Shown here in pieces: positions 1 to 8,548 of a DNA stretch of 41,423 nt. Each line of letters starts with the position of its first letter. Position 1 is the first letter of the stretch. The translations under genes and the position numbers were made by a program. This stretch comes from Actinomycetota bacterium. Its GTDB lineage: Bacteria; Actinomycetota; Coriobacteriia; Anaerosomatales; Anaerosomataceae. The notes under the pieces were generated by a model. It did no database searches, was not told where the DNA came from, and worked only from the letters and a program-made list of their open reading frames with translations. The DNA lies in assembly GCA_009773565.1 (NCBI GenBank), contig WSXY01000014.1, forward strand, positions 1 through 41,423. Direction: 5' to 3'.

Positions 1-62
1 AAGCGGCAAGAGGATAGAGCAATACGCAAGGGGAAGGACGAAGATCGAGCCCCGCCAGACTC

Positions 63-82
63 AGTGCAAGAGGCTTTGCACT
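63..82. terminator. Small perfect hairpin, possible end of an upstream gene
   Basis: A 7-bp perfect inverted repeat (AGTGCAA / TTGCACT) surrounds a 6-nt loop. No U-tract follows, so a terminator role is only possible. No convincing coding region is visible in bases 1-148. Confidence 0.25.
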
Positions 83-148
83 AACTTCTGCAATCAAGGT
101 CGTGTTCCGATTCGTTGCGTCTGTGTCGCCGCCTTTCGCCCTGCCGTG

Positions 149-154
149 TATAAT
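149..154 (+). promoter_or_regulatory. Probable -10 box for the tRNA-Ser gene
   Basis: A perfect TATAAT lies 22 bases before the tRNA-Ser gene. No good -35 hexamer sits at 16-18 bp upstream, so the call rests on the -10 match and position. Confidence 0.45.
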
Positions 155-176
155 CACTTCCGCGTCTCAGACGCGC

Positions 177-270
177 GGAGAGTTGGCCGAGTCGGTTGAA
201 GGCGCTCGCCTGCTAAGCGAGTAAAGGGCTTGAAGCCCTTTCGAGGGTTCGAATCCCTCACTCTCCGCCA
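177..270 (+). tRNA. tRNA-Ser (anticodon GCT)
   Basis: The acceptor arms GGAGAGT (177-183) and ACTCTCC (260-266) pair perfectly and CCA is encoded at 268-270. The anticodon arm is CTCGC-CTGCTAA-GCGAG, giving anticodon GCT, which reads AGC/AGU serine codons. A long variable arm (GGGCTTGAAGCCC) identifies it as a class II tRNA, as expected for serine. The T arm carries GGTTCGAATCC. The gene for seryl-tRNA synthetase is about 6 kb downstream but is not linked in an operon. Confidence 0.97.
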
Positions 271-353
271 GTTAACAACAGCTCCTGCCCCGATGCTCCC
301 GATTGACAGCAGCGGCACTTCGGTGGCAGGATACGTGAGCCTTTACGGCCCGC

Positions 354-429
354 GCGCCCTTAGCTCAGTGGATAGAGCGTCCGGCTACGAACCGGGAGGT
401 CGCAGGTTCGAATCCTGCAGGGCGCACCA
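354..429 (+). tRNA. tRNA-Arg (anticodon ACG)
   Basis: The acceptor arms GCGCCCT (354-360) and AGGGCGC (419-425) pair fully and CCA is encoded at 427-429. The anticodon arm CCGG-CTACGAA-CCGG gives ACG, normally deaminated to ICG and reading CGU/CGC/CGA. D-arm (AGCTCAGTGGATAGAGC) and T-arm (GGTTCGAATCC) are canonical. It lies 83 bases after tRNA-Ser and is probably cotranscribed with it. Confidence 0.97.
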
Positions 430-441
430 TTGCACTTGCGA

Positions 442-473
442 GACCCCGCCACGCCGGCGGGGTCTTTCGTTTT
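442..473 (+). terminator. Intrinsic terminator of the tRNA pair
   Basis: GACCCCGCC and GGCGGGGTC form a 9-bp GC-rich stem with a 5-nt loop, followed by TTTCGTTTT. It begins 12 bases after the tRNA-Arg CCA. Confidence 0.85.
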
Positions 474-563
474 CCCGAAAACCCCGAGGGGAATACAAGC
501 GTCTGAACGACAACAGAGTAGTCGTGGCGACCCTCACGGTCGCCCGAAGCAGAAAGGCACATC

Positions 564-1304
564 ATGGCGCGCAACAGAACGCTGGCAACCCTCGCGGTCA
601 TACTCCTCACAATCACAGTTGGACTCGCGGGTTGCGCTGCACAAGTGGCGAAGGAGCCCACTCCAGGCGTCCCCAACACGGTGACTGCCTCTGGTGAGGG
701 TAAGGAGCTCGCTGCACCAGACCAGGCCGAAATGAGCTTCGGCGTCTCGGTGCAGGGCACCGACGCGAAGAAGACACTTGCGGACGCCGGGAAGAAGGCT
801 GAAACGATCATCGCTGCCCTCAAGAAAGCAGGGGTCGATGCGAAGGACATCCAGACATCAGGCGTGAACCTCTATCCCCAGCAGGATTACTACCCCGGCA
901 AGGCGCCGCGAATCACCGGCTACCAGGCCTCGGTGCAGGTGCGAACGACGATCAAAGACATAGCAAAGGTCGGAGACGTGATCACCGCTGGTACGAATGC
1001 CGGCGCGAACGAGATCAACGGACCATCGTTCACCCTCTCCGAGAAATCAACGTCACGCGCCGCAGCGATCGAGAAGGCTGTCGCTGACGCCCGTGCGCGC
1101 GCTGACGCTATGGCGAAAGCCGCGGGTAAGAGCGTCGGCGAGGTCTTGAGCATCAGTGAGGCCGGAGTCAATGTTCCACCGGTCAACTGGGGTCTGTCGC
1201 GTGGAGCGCAATCGTATGCGCTCGACGCCGCCGCGGCTGTACCCATCGAAAAGGGCACCCTCGACATCACCGCGAATGTGACGGTCATCTTCGAACTGAA
1301 GTAA
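564..1304 (+). CDS. SIMPL-domain (DUF541/YggE-like) lipoprotein
   Basis: The 246-residue product starts with a lipoprotein signal peptide: two basic residues, a hydrophobic stretch and the lipobox LAGC with Cys24. It should be anchored outside the cytoplasmic membrane. Residues about 40-245 match the SIMPL/DUF541 fold: an early TASGEGKE strand, a helix rich in Lys/Ala, a central INGPSFTLS segment, and an Ala/Arg-rich helix (AIEKAVADARARADAMAKAAGK) before a C-terminal TLDITANVTVIFEL strand. Members such as E. coli YggE are tied to oxidative stress defence, but the biochemical role is not known. The ATG follows AGAAAGG. It is a single gene closed by a strong hairpin at 1332-1355. Confidence 0.85.
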   Translation: MARNRTLATLAVILLTITVGLAGCAAQVAKEPTPGVPNTVTASGEGKELAAPDQAEMSFGVSVQGTDAKKTLADAGKKAETIIAALKKAGVDAKDIQTSGVNLYPQQDYYPGKAPRITGYQASVQVRTTIKDIAKVGDVITAGTNAGANEINGPSFTLSEKSTSRAAAIEKAVADARARADAMAKAAGKSVGEVLSISEAGVNVPPVNWGLSRGAQSYALDAAAAVPIEKGTLDITANVTVIFELK

Positions 1305-1331
1305 CATCGGCCTGAGGGAACGACAGCATCC

Positions 1332-1362
1332 GGGCGGCCCTCAACGGGGCCGCCCTTCTCTG
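1332..1362 (+). terminator. Intrinsic terminator after the SIMPL lipoprotein gene
   Basis: GGGCGGCCC and GGGCCGCCC form a 9-bp stem with a short loop, followed by TTCTCT. It lies 28 bases beyond the TAA stop and 23 bases before the next gene. Confidence 0.7.
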
Positions 1363-1384
1363 TGCCTCGCCGGAAGGAGCACGC

Positions 1385-2203
1385 ATGGCTGGCTCACTCA
1401 GCGACAAGGTAATCGTCGTCACGGGGTCCACGCGCGGCATCGGGCGCGCGATCGCGGAGGCGTGCGCGGACGCGGGTGCGACCGTCGTCTTGTCGTCTCG
1501 CACCGCAGGCGCAGTGCGAGACGCCGTGAGCGCCTTCGAAACGTGCGGCAGGTGCTGCTCGGGCATCGCGGCTGACGTCGCGAGCGCACAGGATGTGCAG
1601 GCGCTCTACGATCATGCACTTGCGACCCACGGGCGCATCGACGCGTGGGTCAGCAACGCGGGCATCTCGCTCGGCTACCGGCCGCTCGACGAGCTTTCGG
1701 TATCCGAGATCGACGACATCGTTGGCATCAACCTTCTCGGCAGCCTGTACGCGATGCGGCTGCTCGTTCCATACTTCCGCGAGCATGGCGGCCAGCTCCT
1801 CAACATGTCAGGACGCGGCTACCGCGGCGAGGCAACACCGCACACCGCGGCATACGCCGCCACCAAGACCGCGATCGCCAGCATCACAAAGAGCGTCGCC
1901 GAGGAGAACGAGGACTGCGACCGCATCTCGGTGAACGCGCTCGTGCCGGGGATGGTGCTCACCGACTTCTACGTCGACATGAAGACGAGTCCCCGGCTGG
2001 TGTCCACGGTCGGCAACTGGCGTCTCGCGATGGACGCTTTCGGCGTGCCGTTGGAGACCGTCGGACTCGAGGCGGTGCGCGTGCTCTCGATCCCTCCCGG
2101 ACGCGAGACCGGCCGCATCTACAGTCTGCTGCGGGGAACGAGGCTGGCGCGGGGCATCGCGCTCATGTCATGGTATGGAATGAGCGGGAAGATGAAGAAG
2201 TAG
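1385..2203 (+). CDS. Short-chain dehydrogenase/reductase (classical SDR)
   Basis: This 272-residue Rossmann enzyme has the glycine-rich NAD(P) motif TGSTRGIG at residues 13-20, the NAG motif (SNAGIS), a catalytic Ser region (LNMSGRGY) and the catalytic YAATK with Tyr157 and Lys161. An Arg in the glycine motif and SSRT after the second strand suggest NADP(H) preference. The substrate cannot be told from sequence. An ideal ribosome site, GGAAGGAG, precedes the ATG by five bases. The C-terminus is extended and basic (SWYGMSGKMKK). A Cys pair region (ETCGRCCSG, about 57-65) is unusual for the family. It is followed after 21 bases by the PEGA/beta-propeller gene on the same strand. Confidence 0.85.
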   Translation: MAGSLSDKVIVVTGSTRGIGRAIAEACADAGATVVLSSRTAGAVRDAVSAFETCGRCCSGIAADVASAQDVQALYDHALATHGRIDAWVSNAGISLGYRPLDELSVSEIDDIVGINLLGSLYAMRLLVPYFREHGGQLLNMSGRGYRGEATPHTAAYAATKTAIASITKSVAEENEDCDRISVNALVPGMVLTDFYVDMKTSPRLVSTVGNWRLAMDAFGVPLETVGLEAVRVLSIPPGRETGRIYSLLRGTRLARGIALMSWYGMSGKMKK

Positions 2204-2224
2204 CACGGGGCGCCAGGGGGCGGC

Positions 2225-3967
2225 TTGAGCGACTACGAGTACAGACGACGTGAACCGGCACCGCGCTCGCGGTCATCGCGCATGCGCAAGGTTGCGCCGC
2301 CCGAGCGCGCTACGCGCGTGTCGAAAGTCGAATCGCACACCTCCGGCATCTTCTCGCAACCGGGAGGTGGCGGCTGGGGCGGGGGCAACCTGCACACCCG
2401 CAGCCATAAGGGCCGTCACCGCGAAACGGCAATCTTCACCGGGAGCAGCCGGCGCAACACCGCGACCATCGGGTTCGTCGCCCTCGTCATCGGCGTTCTC
2501 GCGCTCACCATCGGCATCACGGCCTGGCTGCTGACGCGACCGGCGTCGATCGCCATCGCCGCAACGCCTTCGGATGCGAGCATCGTCTTCAACGGCTCTC
2601 AGAACGCCTCTGGCACGCTCACAGCAGGCGACCTCAAGCCCGGTCGATACACAGTGGCAGTCACACGTAAGGGCTTCGCACCCGTGAGTGTCTCGGTCGA
2701 TCTCAAGCGCGGCAAGAAGACAAAGCTCACCTACTCACTCAAGCCGATGCCGTTTGCGGTCTCGGTCACAACGCATCCCAAGGGCGCGGCCTGCACGCTC
2801 ACCACTGCCGCTGGCACGGCACTCACCGGCACGGCTCCATTCGAACAGCAGGCGACCGCCGGGAAGTGCACGCTCACGGTCGTGATGGCGGGCTACAACA
2901 CCATCAAGCGCGAGGTCTTCCTCGATGAATCACTCTCCTTCAACTTCTACCTCGATCCCGAGGGCCAGGTGCTCCGCGGTCTCGGCACCATCACCACGAA
3001 AGGGGCGCCCAAGGGCGTCTCGGTCACGCCAGATGGCAGCGAAGCGTGGACGTCGATCCTGAACGGCCCGCCGTCTATCGAGATCTTCGAGCCGAGGAGC
3101 GGGAAGAAGATCGGCGAGGTCGACATCGGTAAGTACGGTGCCGTGGAGGTCATCTTCAACAAGGCCGGAACCCTTGCCTACACGTCGCAGATGGAGACGG
3201 CCGAGTGCTTCGAGATCGACGTGAAGACCCGAAAGGTCCTGCGCGAGTTCAAGAGCGGCAGCGCGTGGACGAAGTGGGTGCAGCTCTCGCCAGACGAGAA
3301 GACGCTCTATGCCAGCAACTGGTCGGGCGATGACGTCTCGATCATCGACCTGACGACCGGCGAGCTCACGAAGCGCATCGGCGTATCGAACACGCCGCGC
3401 GGGATGTACGCGACCGCTGACGGGAAGACGCTCTACGTCGCGGGCTTCGACTCGGGCTTCCTCGACAAGATCGACCTGGCGAGCGGAACGGTCACGACGG
3501 TCTACAAGAGTGGCGGCGCGCTCCGTCACCTCGTGGCCGACGAAAAGACCGGCCGGCTGTTCATCTCGGACATGTCAAAGGACAAGATCTACGTCCACGA
3601 CATGAAGACGGGCACCACGAAGACGTTCGTGGATGTCGACGAGAAGCCGAATACCATCGATCTCGCACTCGACGGCAAAGTCCTCTTCGTGAGTTGCCGC
3701 GGCGAGAACAACCCGAAGTCGTACTACATCCCCGGCCCCGAGTGGGGCTCCATCCTCGTCTTTGACGCGGCCACCGCCAAACCGCTCGACGCAGTCATCG
3801 GTGGCAATCAGTGCACGGCACTCGACGTGAGTGACGACGGCAAGATCCTCATCTTCAGCGACTTCCTCGACAATCGTTTGCGCGTCTACGAAGTGCCATC
3901 GTACGAGACGCTCGTCAAGGGCAACGGCGGTCGCTATCAGGCGCACTTTGCGCAGATCAAGAAGTAG
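2225..3967 (+). CDS. Membrane-anchored PEGA and beta-propeller (YVTN-type) protein
   Basis: The start is TTG at 2225 behind an AGGGGG ribosome site; no better ATG/GTG fits before the membrane segment. The 580-residue product has a basic, Gly-rich N-terminal cytoplasmic part (1-78), one membrane helix (81-103) and a large extracytoplasmic part. Residues about 107-175 and 176-250 look like two PEGA repeats (GDLKPGRYTVAVTRKGF; ATAGKCTLTVVMAGY). Residues about 250-575 are repeating blades with SPDEKTLYASNWSGDDVSIID- and TADGKTLYVAGFDSG-type units, as in YVTN/lactonase-like propellers. It is probably a surface or envelope protein with a binding rather than catalytic role; the ligand is unknown. 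Confidence 0.8.
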   Translation: MSDYEYRRREPAPRSRSSRMRKVAPPERATRVSKVESHTSGIFSQPGGGGWGGGNLHTRSHKGRHRETAIFTGSSRRNTATIGFVALVIGVLALTIGITAWLLTRPASIAIAATPSDASIVFNGSQNASGTLTAGDLKPGRYTVAVTRKGFAPVSVSVDLKRGKKTKLTYSLKPMPFAVSVTTHPKGAACTLTTAAGTALTGTAPFEQQATAGKCTLTVVMAGYNTIKREVFLDESLSFNFYLDPEGQVLRGLGTITTKGAPKGVSVTPDGSEAWTSILNGPPSIEIFEPRSGKKIGEVDIGKYGAVEVIFNKAGTLAYTSQMETAECFEIDVKTRKVLREFKSGSAWTKWVQLSPDEKTLYASNWSGDDVSIIDLTTGELTKRIGVSNTPRGMYATADGKTLYVAGFDSGFLDKIDLASGTVTTVYKSGGALRHLVADEKTGRLFISDMSKDKIYVHDMKTGTTKTFVDVDEKPNTIDLALDGKVLFVSCRGENNPKSYYIPGPEWGSILVFDAATAKPLDAVIGGNQCTALDVSDDGKILIFSDFLDNRLRVYEVPSYETLVKGNGGRYQAHFAQIKK

Positions 3968-3982
3968 ACGGCGCGACGCCCG

Positions 3983-6349
3983 CTAACCGATCGCGTGCCC
4001 GCCAAAGCGGTTCCGAAGCGCCGAAAGCACTCGCCCCGCGTACGATGGCGCGGTTTCGGACTCGCGGCGCACCTCGAGCGCATCGCGTATCACCCGCGCG
4101 TCCACGCCGAGCGCCTCGGCGGCCTTCACGGTCCACTCGCCTTCGCCGGTGCTCGCGACGGTGCCCGACACGCTCTCGAGGTCCTGCCCAAAGGTCCGGA
4201 AAGCGTCCTCAAGCCAGCCGACGAGCCGGGACTCGATGACGCTGCCCCGGTTGTAGACCTCCGCGGCGGCATCGAGATCGATCTGGAACGGCGAGCGCTT
4301 CATGATCGCGAAACCCTCGGCGATGGCCTCCATCATCCCGTACTCGATACCGTTGTGGACCATCTTCACGAAGTGCCCAGCGCCGTGACCGTCGAAGAAC
4401 CGGTAGCCGTCACGCACCGACGCGTCGCGCCAGAGGTGCTCGAGGCGGTCGAAGTCGGCGCGCTCGCCGCCCACCATCAAACACGCGCCGTTGCGCGCTC
4501 CGCCGGGGCCGCCCGACGTACCGGAGTCAAGGAAGCGCAGCCCGAGCGCGGCGAGCTTCGGTGCCCGCTCGATCGTCTCGATGTAGTGAGAATTGCCGCC
4601 GTCGATGACCGTGTCGCCGGGCTCGAGCAGGCTTGCAAGGCCGCCCTCGCCGAAGAGCACCTGGTCCACCGGCGCACCCGACGGCACCATCAACCACACC
4701 GTCCTCGGTGGATCGAGCGCCGCGACGAGGTCGGCCAGCGATTCGACCGCTTCGAGACCCTCGGCCTCCATCGCCTCTGCAACCGCATTCGTGCGGTTCC
4801 AGCCGACGACCCGCCACCGGTGGTCGATGAGGTTGCGTGCAAGGTTCGCGCCCATCTTCCCGAGACCCGCGACGCCTATCTCGAGCTTCGCAACCGGGGA
4901 CGCGTCCACGCGCTCGCGCGCGAGCGCGGTCACGCTCGAGCTATCAGGCGTGTAGGTCTCGAGCGGTACGGCGCCGCTCCCCCACGCTCGCGTGAACGGG
5001 TCGATGAACGCCCACATCGCGCGAACCTCATCGGTCGCAACGAAGAGCGTCTGGTCGCCGGCGATCGCATCGAGCAGCAGCTTCGCGTACTCCTCGACGT
5101 ACTGGACCTTCTCCTCCTTCTCGTAGAGGAAGAAGGTGAACTCGCGCAGTTCGAGCTCACGCTCGAACCCGGGCTTCTTCGCCCAGAACTCTATCTTGAT
5201 GCTCTCCTCGGGCTCCAGTCGGAACGTCACGCGGTTCTCGAAGTGTCCGGGACCGGCTGCGTCACACAGACACGCCTCGGGGGCTCGGAACGTGACGGCG
5301 ATCTCCTTGAGCGGCGTTCCCATCCGCTTGCCAGACTCCATCGTGACCGGCACGCCGCCCCAGCGCCCGCCATGTAGCGCGAACCGCAGTCGGAAGTACG
5401 TCTCGGTGTCCGAGCAAGGATCGACACCCGTTATCTCGCGATAGCCGTCGTACTGCGCACGGAACGAGTATGCGGCGATATCGTCCGCAGACGGCGCGCG
5501 CAGATCCTCCAGGAAGCGGACGCGATTGGCGCGAATCGACTCAGCCGACAGGTCGCGCGGCCGGTCCATCAGCACGAGCGCGAGCATCTGCAGCAGGTGG
5601 TTCTGCCCGACATCGCGCAGCGCCCCGACGCCGTCGTAGAAGGCACCGCGTTTCTCGACACCGATCGACTCCAGCAGCGTGATGTCGATGCGGTCGATGG
5701 ATCCCGCATCCCACGACGGCTCGAACAGCGTGTTCGAGAACCGGAACGACATGATGCCCTGGAGCATCTCCTTCGCGAGGTAGTGATCGATGCGGTACAC
5801 CTGCTCTTCGGCGAACAAACTGCCGAGGAGTTCGTCCAGCTCCTGCGCCGTGGCGCCGTCTCTCCCGAACGGCTTCTCCACGAGCACGCGAGTCCATCCG
5901 GTGTCATCGCTACACCCCTGGGTGAGTCCGCTTGCCGAAAGCCGCTCGAAAATGGTGCGGTAGTTCTCCGGGGGGACGGCGAGGTAGTAGAGCTTGCTCG
6001 AACATAGGCCCCAAGTATCGTCGATGGCCTGCACGTCGGCGGCGAGCGCTTCATACGCGGCGCCGTCATCGAAGGTGCCGCGTTGGTACGTGAACATCCC
6101 GAGAAACGCCTCGCGCGCGTCGCCCTCGGGCGCAAGGCCCTGGTAGGCATCGAGGATGCCCCTCACGTGGTCGCGAAGATCGTCATCGCTCCAGTCACGC
6201 CGTGAGAACCCGATGACCCGAAAGCGCTCCGGCAGACGGCCCTTTACCTGCAGGTACGCAAGCGACGGGACGATCTTGCGCGCCATGAGGTCGCCGGTCG
6301 CGCCGAAGACGGTAAGGATCGTCGGGCGGTTGCTCTCGGGTGTCGTCAC
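3983..6349 (-). CDS. zwf-gnd: Fused glucose-6-phosphate dehydrogenase / 6-phosphogluconate dehydrogenase
   Basis: One uninterrupted 788-codon frame encodes both NADP(H)-forming dehydrogenases of the oxidative pentose phosphate pathway. Residues 1-480 are G6PD: GATGDL nucleotide motif at 16-21, the substrate-site motif RIDHYLAKE from Arg186, and DVGQNHLLQ. Residues about 489-788 are a short-type (GndA/YqeC-like, about 300-residue) 6PGDH: IGVAGLGKMG at 491-500, NRTNA after strand 2, DGGNSHY, SGGPGGARNGACLMVGG, and the catalytic KMVHNGIEYGMM. A roughly 20-residue linker (ETYTPDSSSVTALARERVDASPVAK) joins them. Start chosen: GTG at 6349 with GGAG eight bases before; the open frame continues further upstream but as non-homologous sequence overlapping serS. 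It lies 64 bases after serS on the same strand. 6-phosphogluconolactonase is not nearby. Confidence 0.9.
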   Translation of the reverse strand: MTTPESNRPTILTVFGATGDLMARKIVPSLAYLQVKGRLPERFRVIGFSRRDWSDDDLRDHVRGILDAYQGLAPEGDAREAFLGMFTYQRGTFDDGAAYEALAADVQAIDDTWGLCSSKLYYLAVPPENYRTIFERLSASGLTQGCSDDTGWTRVLVEKPFGRDGATAQELDELLGSLFAEEQVYRIDHYLAKEMLQGIMSFRFSNTLFEPSWDAGSIDRIDITLLESIGVEKRGAFYDGVGALRDVGQNHLLQMLALVLMDRPRDLSAESIRANRVRFLEDLRAPSADDIAAYSFRAQYDGYREITGVDPCSDTETYFRLRFALHGGRWGGVPVTMESGKRMGTPLKEIAVTFRAPEACLCDAAGPGHFENRVTFRLEPEESIKIEFWAKKPGFERELELREFTFFLYEKEEKVQYVEEYAKLLLDAIAGDQTLFVATDEVRAMWAFIDPFTRAWGSGAVPLETYTPDSSSVTALARERVDASPVAKLEIGVAGLGKMGANLARNLIDHRWRVVGWNRTNAVAEAMEAEGLEAVESLADLVAALDPPRTVWLMVPSGAPVDQVLFGEGGLASLLEPGDTVIDGGNSHYIETIERAPKLAALGLRFLDSGTSGGPGGARNGACLMVGGERADFDRLEHLWRDASVRDGYRFFDGHGAGHFVKMVHNGIEYGMMEAIAEGFAIMKRSPFQIDLDAAAEVYNRGSVIESRLVGWLEDAFRTFGQDLESVSGTVASTGEGEWTVKAAEALGVDARVIRDALEVRRESETAPSYAGRVLSALRNRFGGHAIG

Positions 6350-6413
6350 GGGTGTCGCTCCTCGGGGAAGTCGGGTGTACACAAAGGATTCTTCCCTCAA
6401 ACCCGCGACGCTG

Positions 6414-7694
6414 TTACCCGAGTGGTCGAATGACGTCCTGCCCACCCATGTACGGGCGCAGCACCTCCGGCACGACGACCGATCCGTCGGCCTGCTGGTA
6501 GTTCTCAAGAACCGCCACCAGCGTCCGACCGACAGCAAGCCCGCTCCCATTGAGCGTGTGCACGAAGCGGCTGCCCTTGAACTCGCCGCCGCGGTACTTG
6601 ATGCCTGCGCGTCGTGCCTGGAAGTCGGTACAGTTGCTGCAGGACGAGATCTCCTTGTACGCGATGTAGCTCGGCAGCCAGACCTCAAGGTCGTACGTCT
6701 TGGCGGCGCCAAATCCCATGTCGCCGGTGCAGAGCGTGATCACGCGATACGGCAGTCCGAGAAGTTCGAGGATGTTTCCGGCATCGCCGACCATATCTTC
6801 GAGTTCGTCAAAGCTTGTATCGGGCGCCGAGAACTTCACCATCTCGACCTTATCGAACTGGTGCACGCGGATCATCCCGCGTGTGTCACGGCCCGCAGAT
6901 CCTGCCTCCTCGCGGAAGCAGGGCGTGTACGCACAGTACTTCAGCGGCAGCTCCGCAGCCTCAAGCACTTCGTCGCGGTGCAGGTTGGTCAGCTGCACTT
7001 CGGCGGTCGGGATGAGGTACAGGCCGTCGGCCGTCTTGAAGAGGTCATCTTCGAACTTGGGCAGCTGTCCGGTGCCGGTGAGCGTCTCGGCATTGGCCAT
7101 CGCAGGCACCGACCATTCGGTGTAGCCGCGCGCGCCGTGCGTGTCGAGCATGAAGTTGATGAGCGCACGGTTGAGCCGCGCGCCGTCTTTGCCGAGGACG
7201 ACGAAACGCGACTTTGCCAGCTTCACGCCACGATCGAAGTCGATGACGCCAAGCGCCGGACCGAGGTCCCAGTGAGCGATGGGTTCGAAGTCGAACTCGC
7301 GAGGCGTGCCCCACCGGGTCACCTCAACGTTCGCGCTCTCGTTCGGGCCGACCGGCACGCTCGCATCCGGCATGTTCGGGATGCGCAGCAGCATGTCGCG
7401 CACGTCCACGTCGACTTGCTCCAGGTGCGCCTCATCGGCGGCGATCTCGTCGTTGATGACCCGAACCTGCTCCTTGCGCGCCTCCGCAGCATCGCGGTCG
7501 CCGGCCTTCATGAGCGCACCAATCTCTTTCGATGCCTCGTTGCGCCGGGCCTGCCGCGACTCGACCTCGCCGATCAGCCTGCGCCGCTCCTCGTCCAGCT
7601 CAAGGAACCGGTCGAAATCCCACGTACCCTGGCGGTTCGTCACCGCGGCGCGAACGGCGTCGATGTTCTCGCGGACGAAGCGTGCGTCGAGCAT
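6414..7694 (-). CDS. serS: Seryl-tRNA synthetase
   Basis: The 426-residue class II synthetase charges tRNA-Ser with serine. The N-terminal 110 residues form the tRNA-binding helical hairpin (MLDARFVRENIDAVRAAV and Arg/Glu-rich helices). Motif 2 is CFREEAGSAGRDTRGMIRVHQF and motif 3 is SGLAVGRTLVAVLENYQ, followed by the conserved C-terminal end VVVPEVLRPYMGG. Length is normal for bacterial SerRS. The ATG follows GGAGGCTTACC. No T-box leader is seen in the roughly 150 bases upstream. The pentose-phosphate fusion gene lies just downstream on the same strand. Confidence 0.97.
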   Translation of the reverse strand: MLDARFVRENIDAVRAAVTNRQGTWDFDRFLELDEERRRLIGEVESRQARRNEASKEIGALMKAGDRDAAEARKEQVRVINDEIAADEAHLEQVDVDVRDMLLRIPNMPDASVPVGPNESANVEVTRWGTPREFDFEPIAHWDLGPALGVIDFDRGVKLAKSRFVVLGKDGARLNRALINFMLDTHGARGYTEWSVPAMANAETLTGTGQLPKFEDDLFKTADGLYLIPTAEVQLTNLHRDEVLEAAELPLKYCAYTPCFREEAGSAGRDTRGMIRVHQFDKVEMVKFSAPDTSFDELEDMVGDAGNILELLGLPYRVITLCTGDMGFGAAKTYDLEVWLPSYIAYKEISSCSNCTDFQARRAGIKYRGGEFKGSRFVHTLNGSGLAVGRTLVAVLENYQQADGSVVVPEVLRPYMGGQDVIRPLG

Positions 7695-7796
7695 GGTAAG
7701 CCTCCGGTCAGAGCGCGTTCAGGTTCTGTTCAGCGTCTGCTGGCAGTATAGCCGAGGAGTCCGTGCCGGCGCGCGATGGAGGTGGTGGAGTATGGG

Positions 7797-7815
7797 TAGT
7801 ATCATAGTGGTATCA
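7797..7815 (+). promoter_or_regulatory. Direct-repeat operator of the first FitAB-like module
   Basis: TAGTATCA and TGGTATCA are spaced exactly 11 bp apart, one helical turn, 27 bases before the antitoxin ATG. The same layout (TGCTATCA twice, 11 bp apart) precedes the second module at 30247-30265. Autoregulation by antitoxin is the inferred role. Confidence 0.5.
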
Positions 7816-7842
7816 CGGTCAAACCAGACCAAGGAGCCGACC

Positions 7843-8073
7843 ATGTCCGACTTCCTGCTGCGCGACGTGGATAGCCACGTCATCGAGCAACTCAAAAGGC
7901 GAGCCTGCGAGAACGGCCGATCGCTCCAGGCCGAGATCCACGACACACTCAAGCGCTCGGTGCGGTTGAGTAAGGCCGAGTCGATTGCGATGCTGAAAGC
8001 GCTGCGAGGTCGGCTCCCCGCTAGTACCCGGGATTCCACCGAGGACATCAGAGCAGATCGGGACTCCCGGTGA
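7843..8073 (+). CDS. FitA/VapB-type antitoxin
   Basis: A 76-residue protein with an N-terminal ribbon-helix-helix-like DNA-binding part (LLRDVDSHVIEQLKRRACENGRSLQAEI) typical of FitA-like antitoxins, and an acidic/basic C-terminal tail (TEDIRADRDSR) expected to wrap the toxin. The ATG at 7843 follows AAGGAG. It overlaps the PIN toxin gene by four bases (GTGA), the usual toxin-antitoxin arrangement. Its C-terminal end is nearly the same as that of the antitoxin at 30286 (IREDRDSR), so the two modules are related copies. Confidence 0.85.
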   Translation: MSDFLLRDVDSHVIEQLKRRACENGRSLQAEIHDTLKRSVRLSKAESIAMLKALRGRLPASTRDSTEDIRADRDSR

Positions 8074-8483
8074 ACGCCGCAGTATTCGACGCGAGTGTGC
8101 TGGTGAAGCTCGCAATCGAGGAGCCACACTCCGGCGAGGCGGCGCGCCTCTACAAGGACATCGAGATGGCAATCGCACCCGACTGCGCCTCTATAGAATG
8201 TACCAGCGCGCTTTGGAAGAAGCGCCGCTACGAAGGCTACGACCCCGCGTGTATCTCAGAGGCGTTCCGACTACTCAGATCGATCGATGTTGCGGTCTTC
8301 GAGTCGGCTCCACTCCTTGAGAACGCACTCGAAATTGCGCTGTCGCTCGATCACCCGGTGTACGACTGTATCTACCTCGCGCTCGCTCTTCAGGAGGGCA
8401 TCCCGCTCGTCACCGCCGATGCCCGGCTGCGGGACGTGGCAGGTGTTGTGGGAATCGACGTGCTCTGGGTGGGGGCACTGTAG
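8070..8483 (+). CDS. PIN-domain ribonuclease toxin (VapC/FitB type)
   Basis: This 137-residue PIN protein is the toxin partner of the gene before it. Acidic metal-binding positions are visible: Asp7 in VFDASVLVKL, Glu in the SIECTSALW segment, Asp in DHPVYDCIYLALA, and Asp in TADARL. VapC-type toxins cleave tRNA or rRNA; the target here cannot be read. Start is GTG at 8070 within the antitoxin stop (translational coupling). A close relative is at 30519. Confidence 0.88.
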   Translation: MNAAVFDASVLVKLAIEEPHSGEAARLYKDIEMAIAPDCASIECTSALWKKRRYEGYDPACISEAFRLLRSIDVAVFESAPLLENALEIALSLDHPVYDCIYLALALQEGIPLVTADARLRDVAGVVGIDVLWVGAL

Positions 8484-8548
8484 CAGCGGGACTTACCGTC
8501 CCGAGGCTCATCTTCCCTCGCGGACGCATTCCCCCTATAGTGCACCTT

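Noticed and set aside
3995-5377. Long plus-strand open frame (460 codons) opposite the G6PD-6PGDH fusion
   Set aside because: High-GC antisense shadow: Arg/His/Ala-rich, no recognisable motif, fully covered by a well-supported gene.
6156-7751. Long plus-strand open frame (531 codons) opposite serS
   Set aside because: Antisense shadow of serS and the start of the fusion gene; composition is not protein-like.
7695-7842. T-box leader for serS
   Set aside because: Too short, no antiterminator sequence and no terminator-like hairpin was found.
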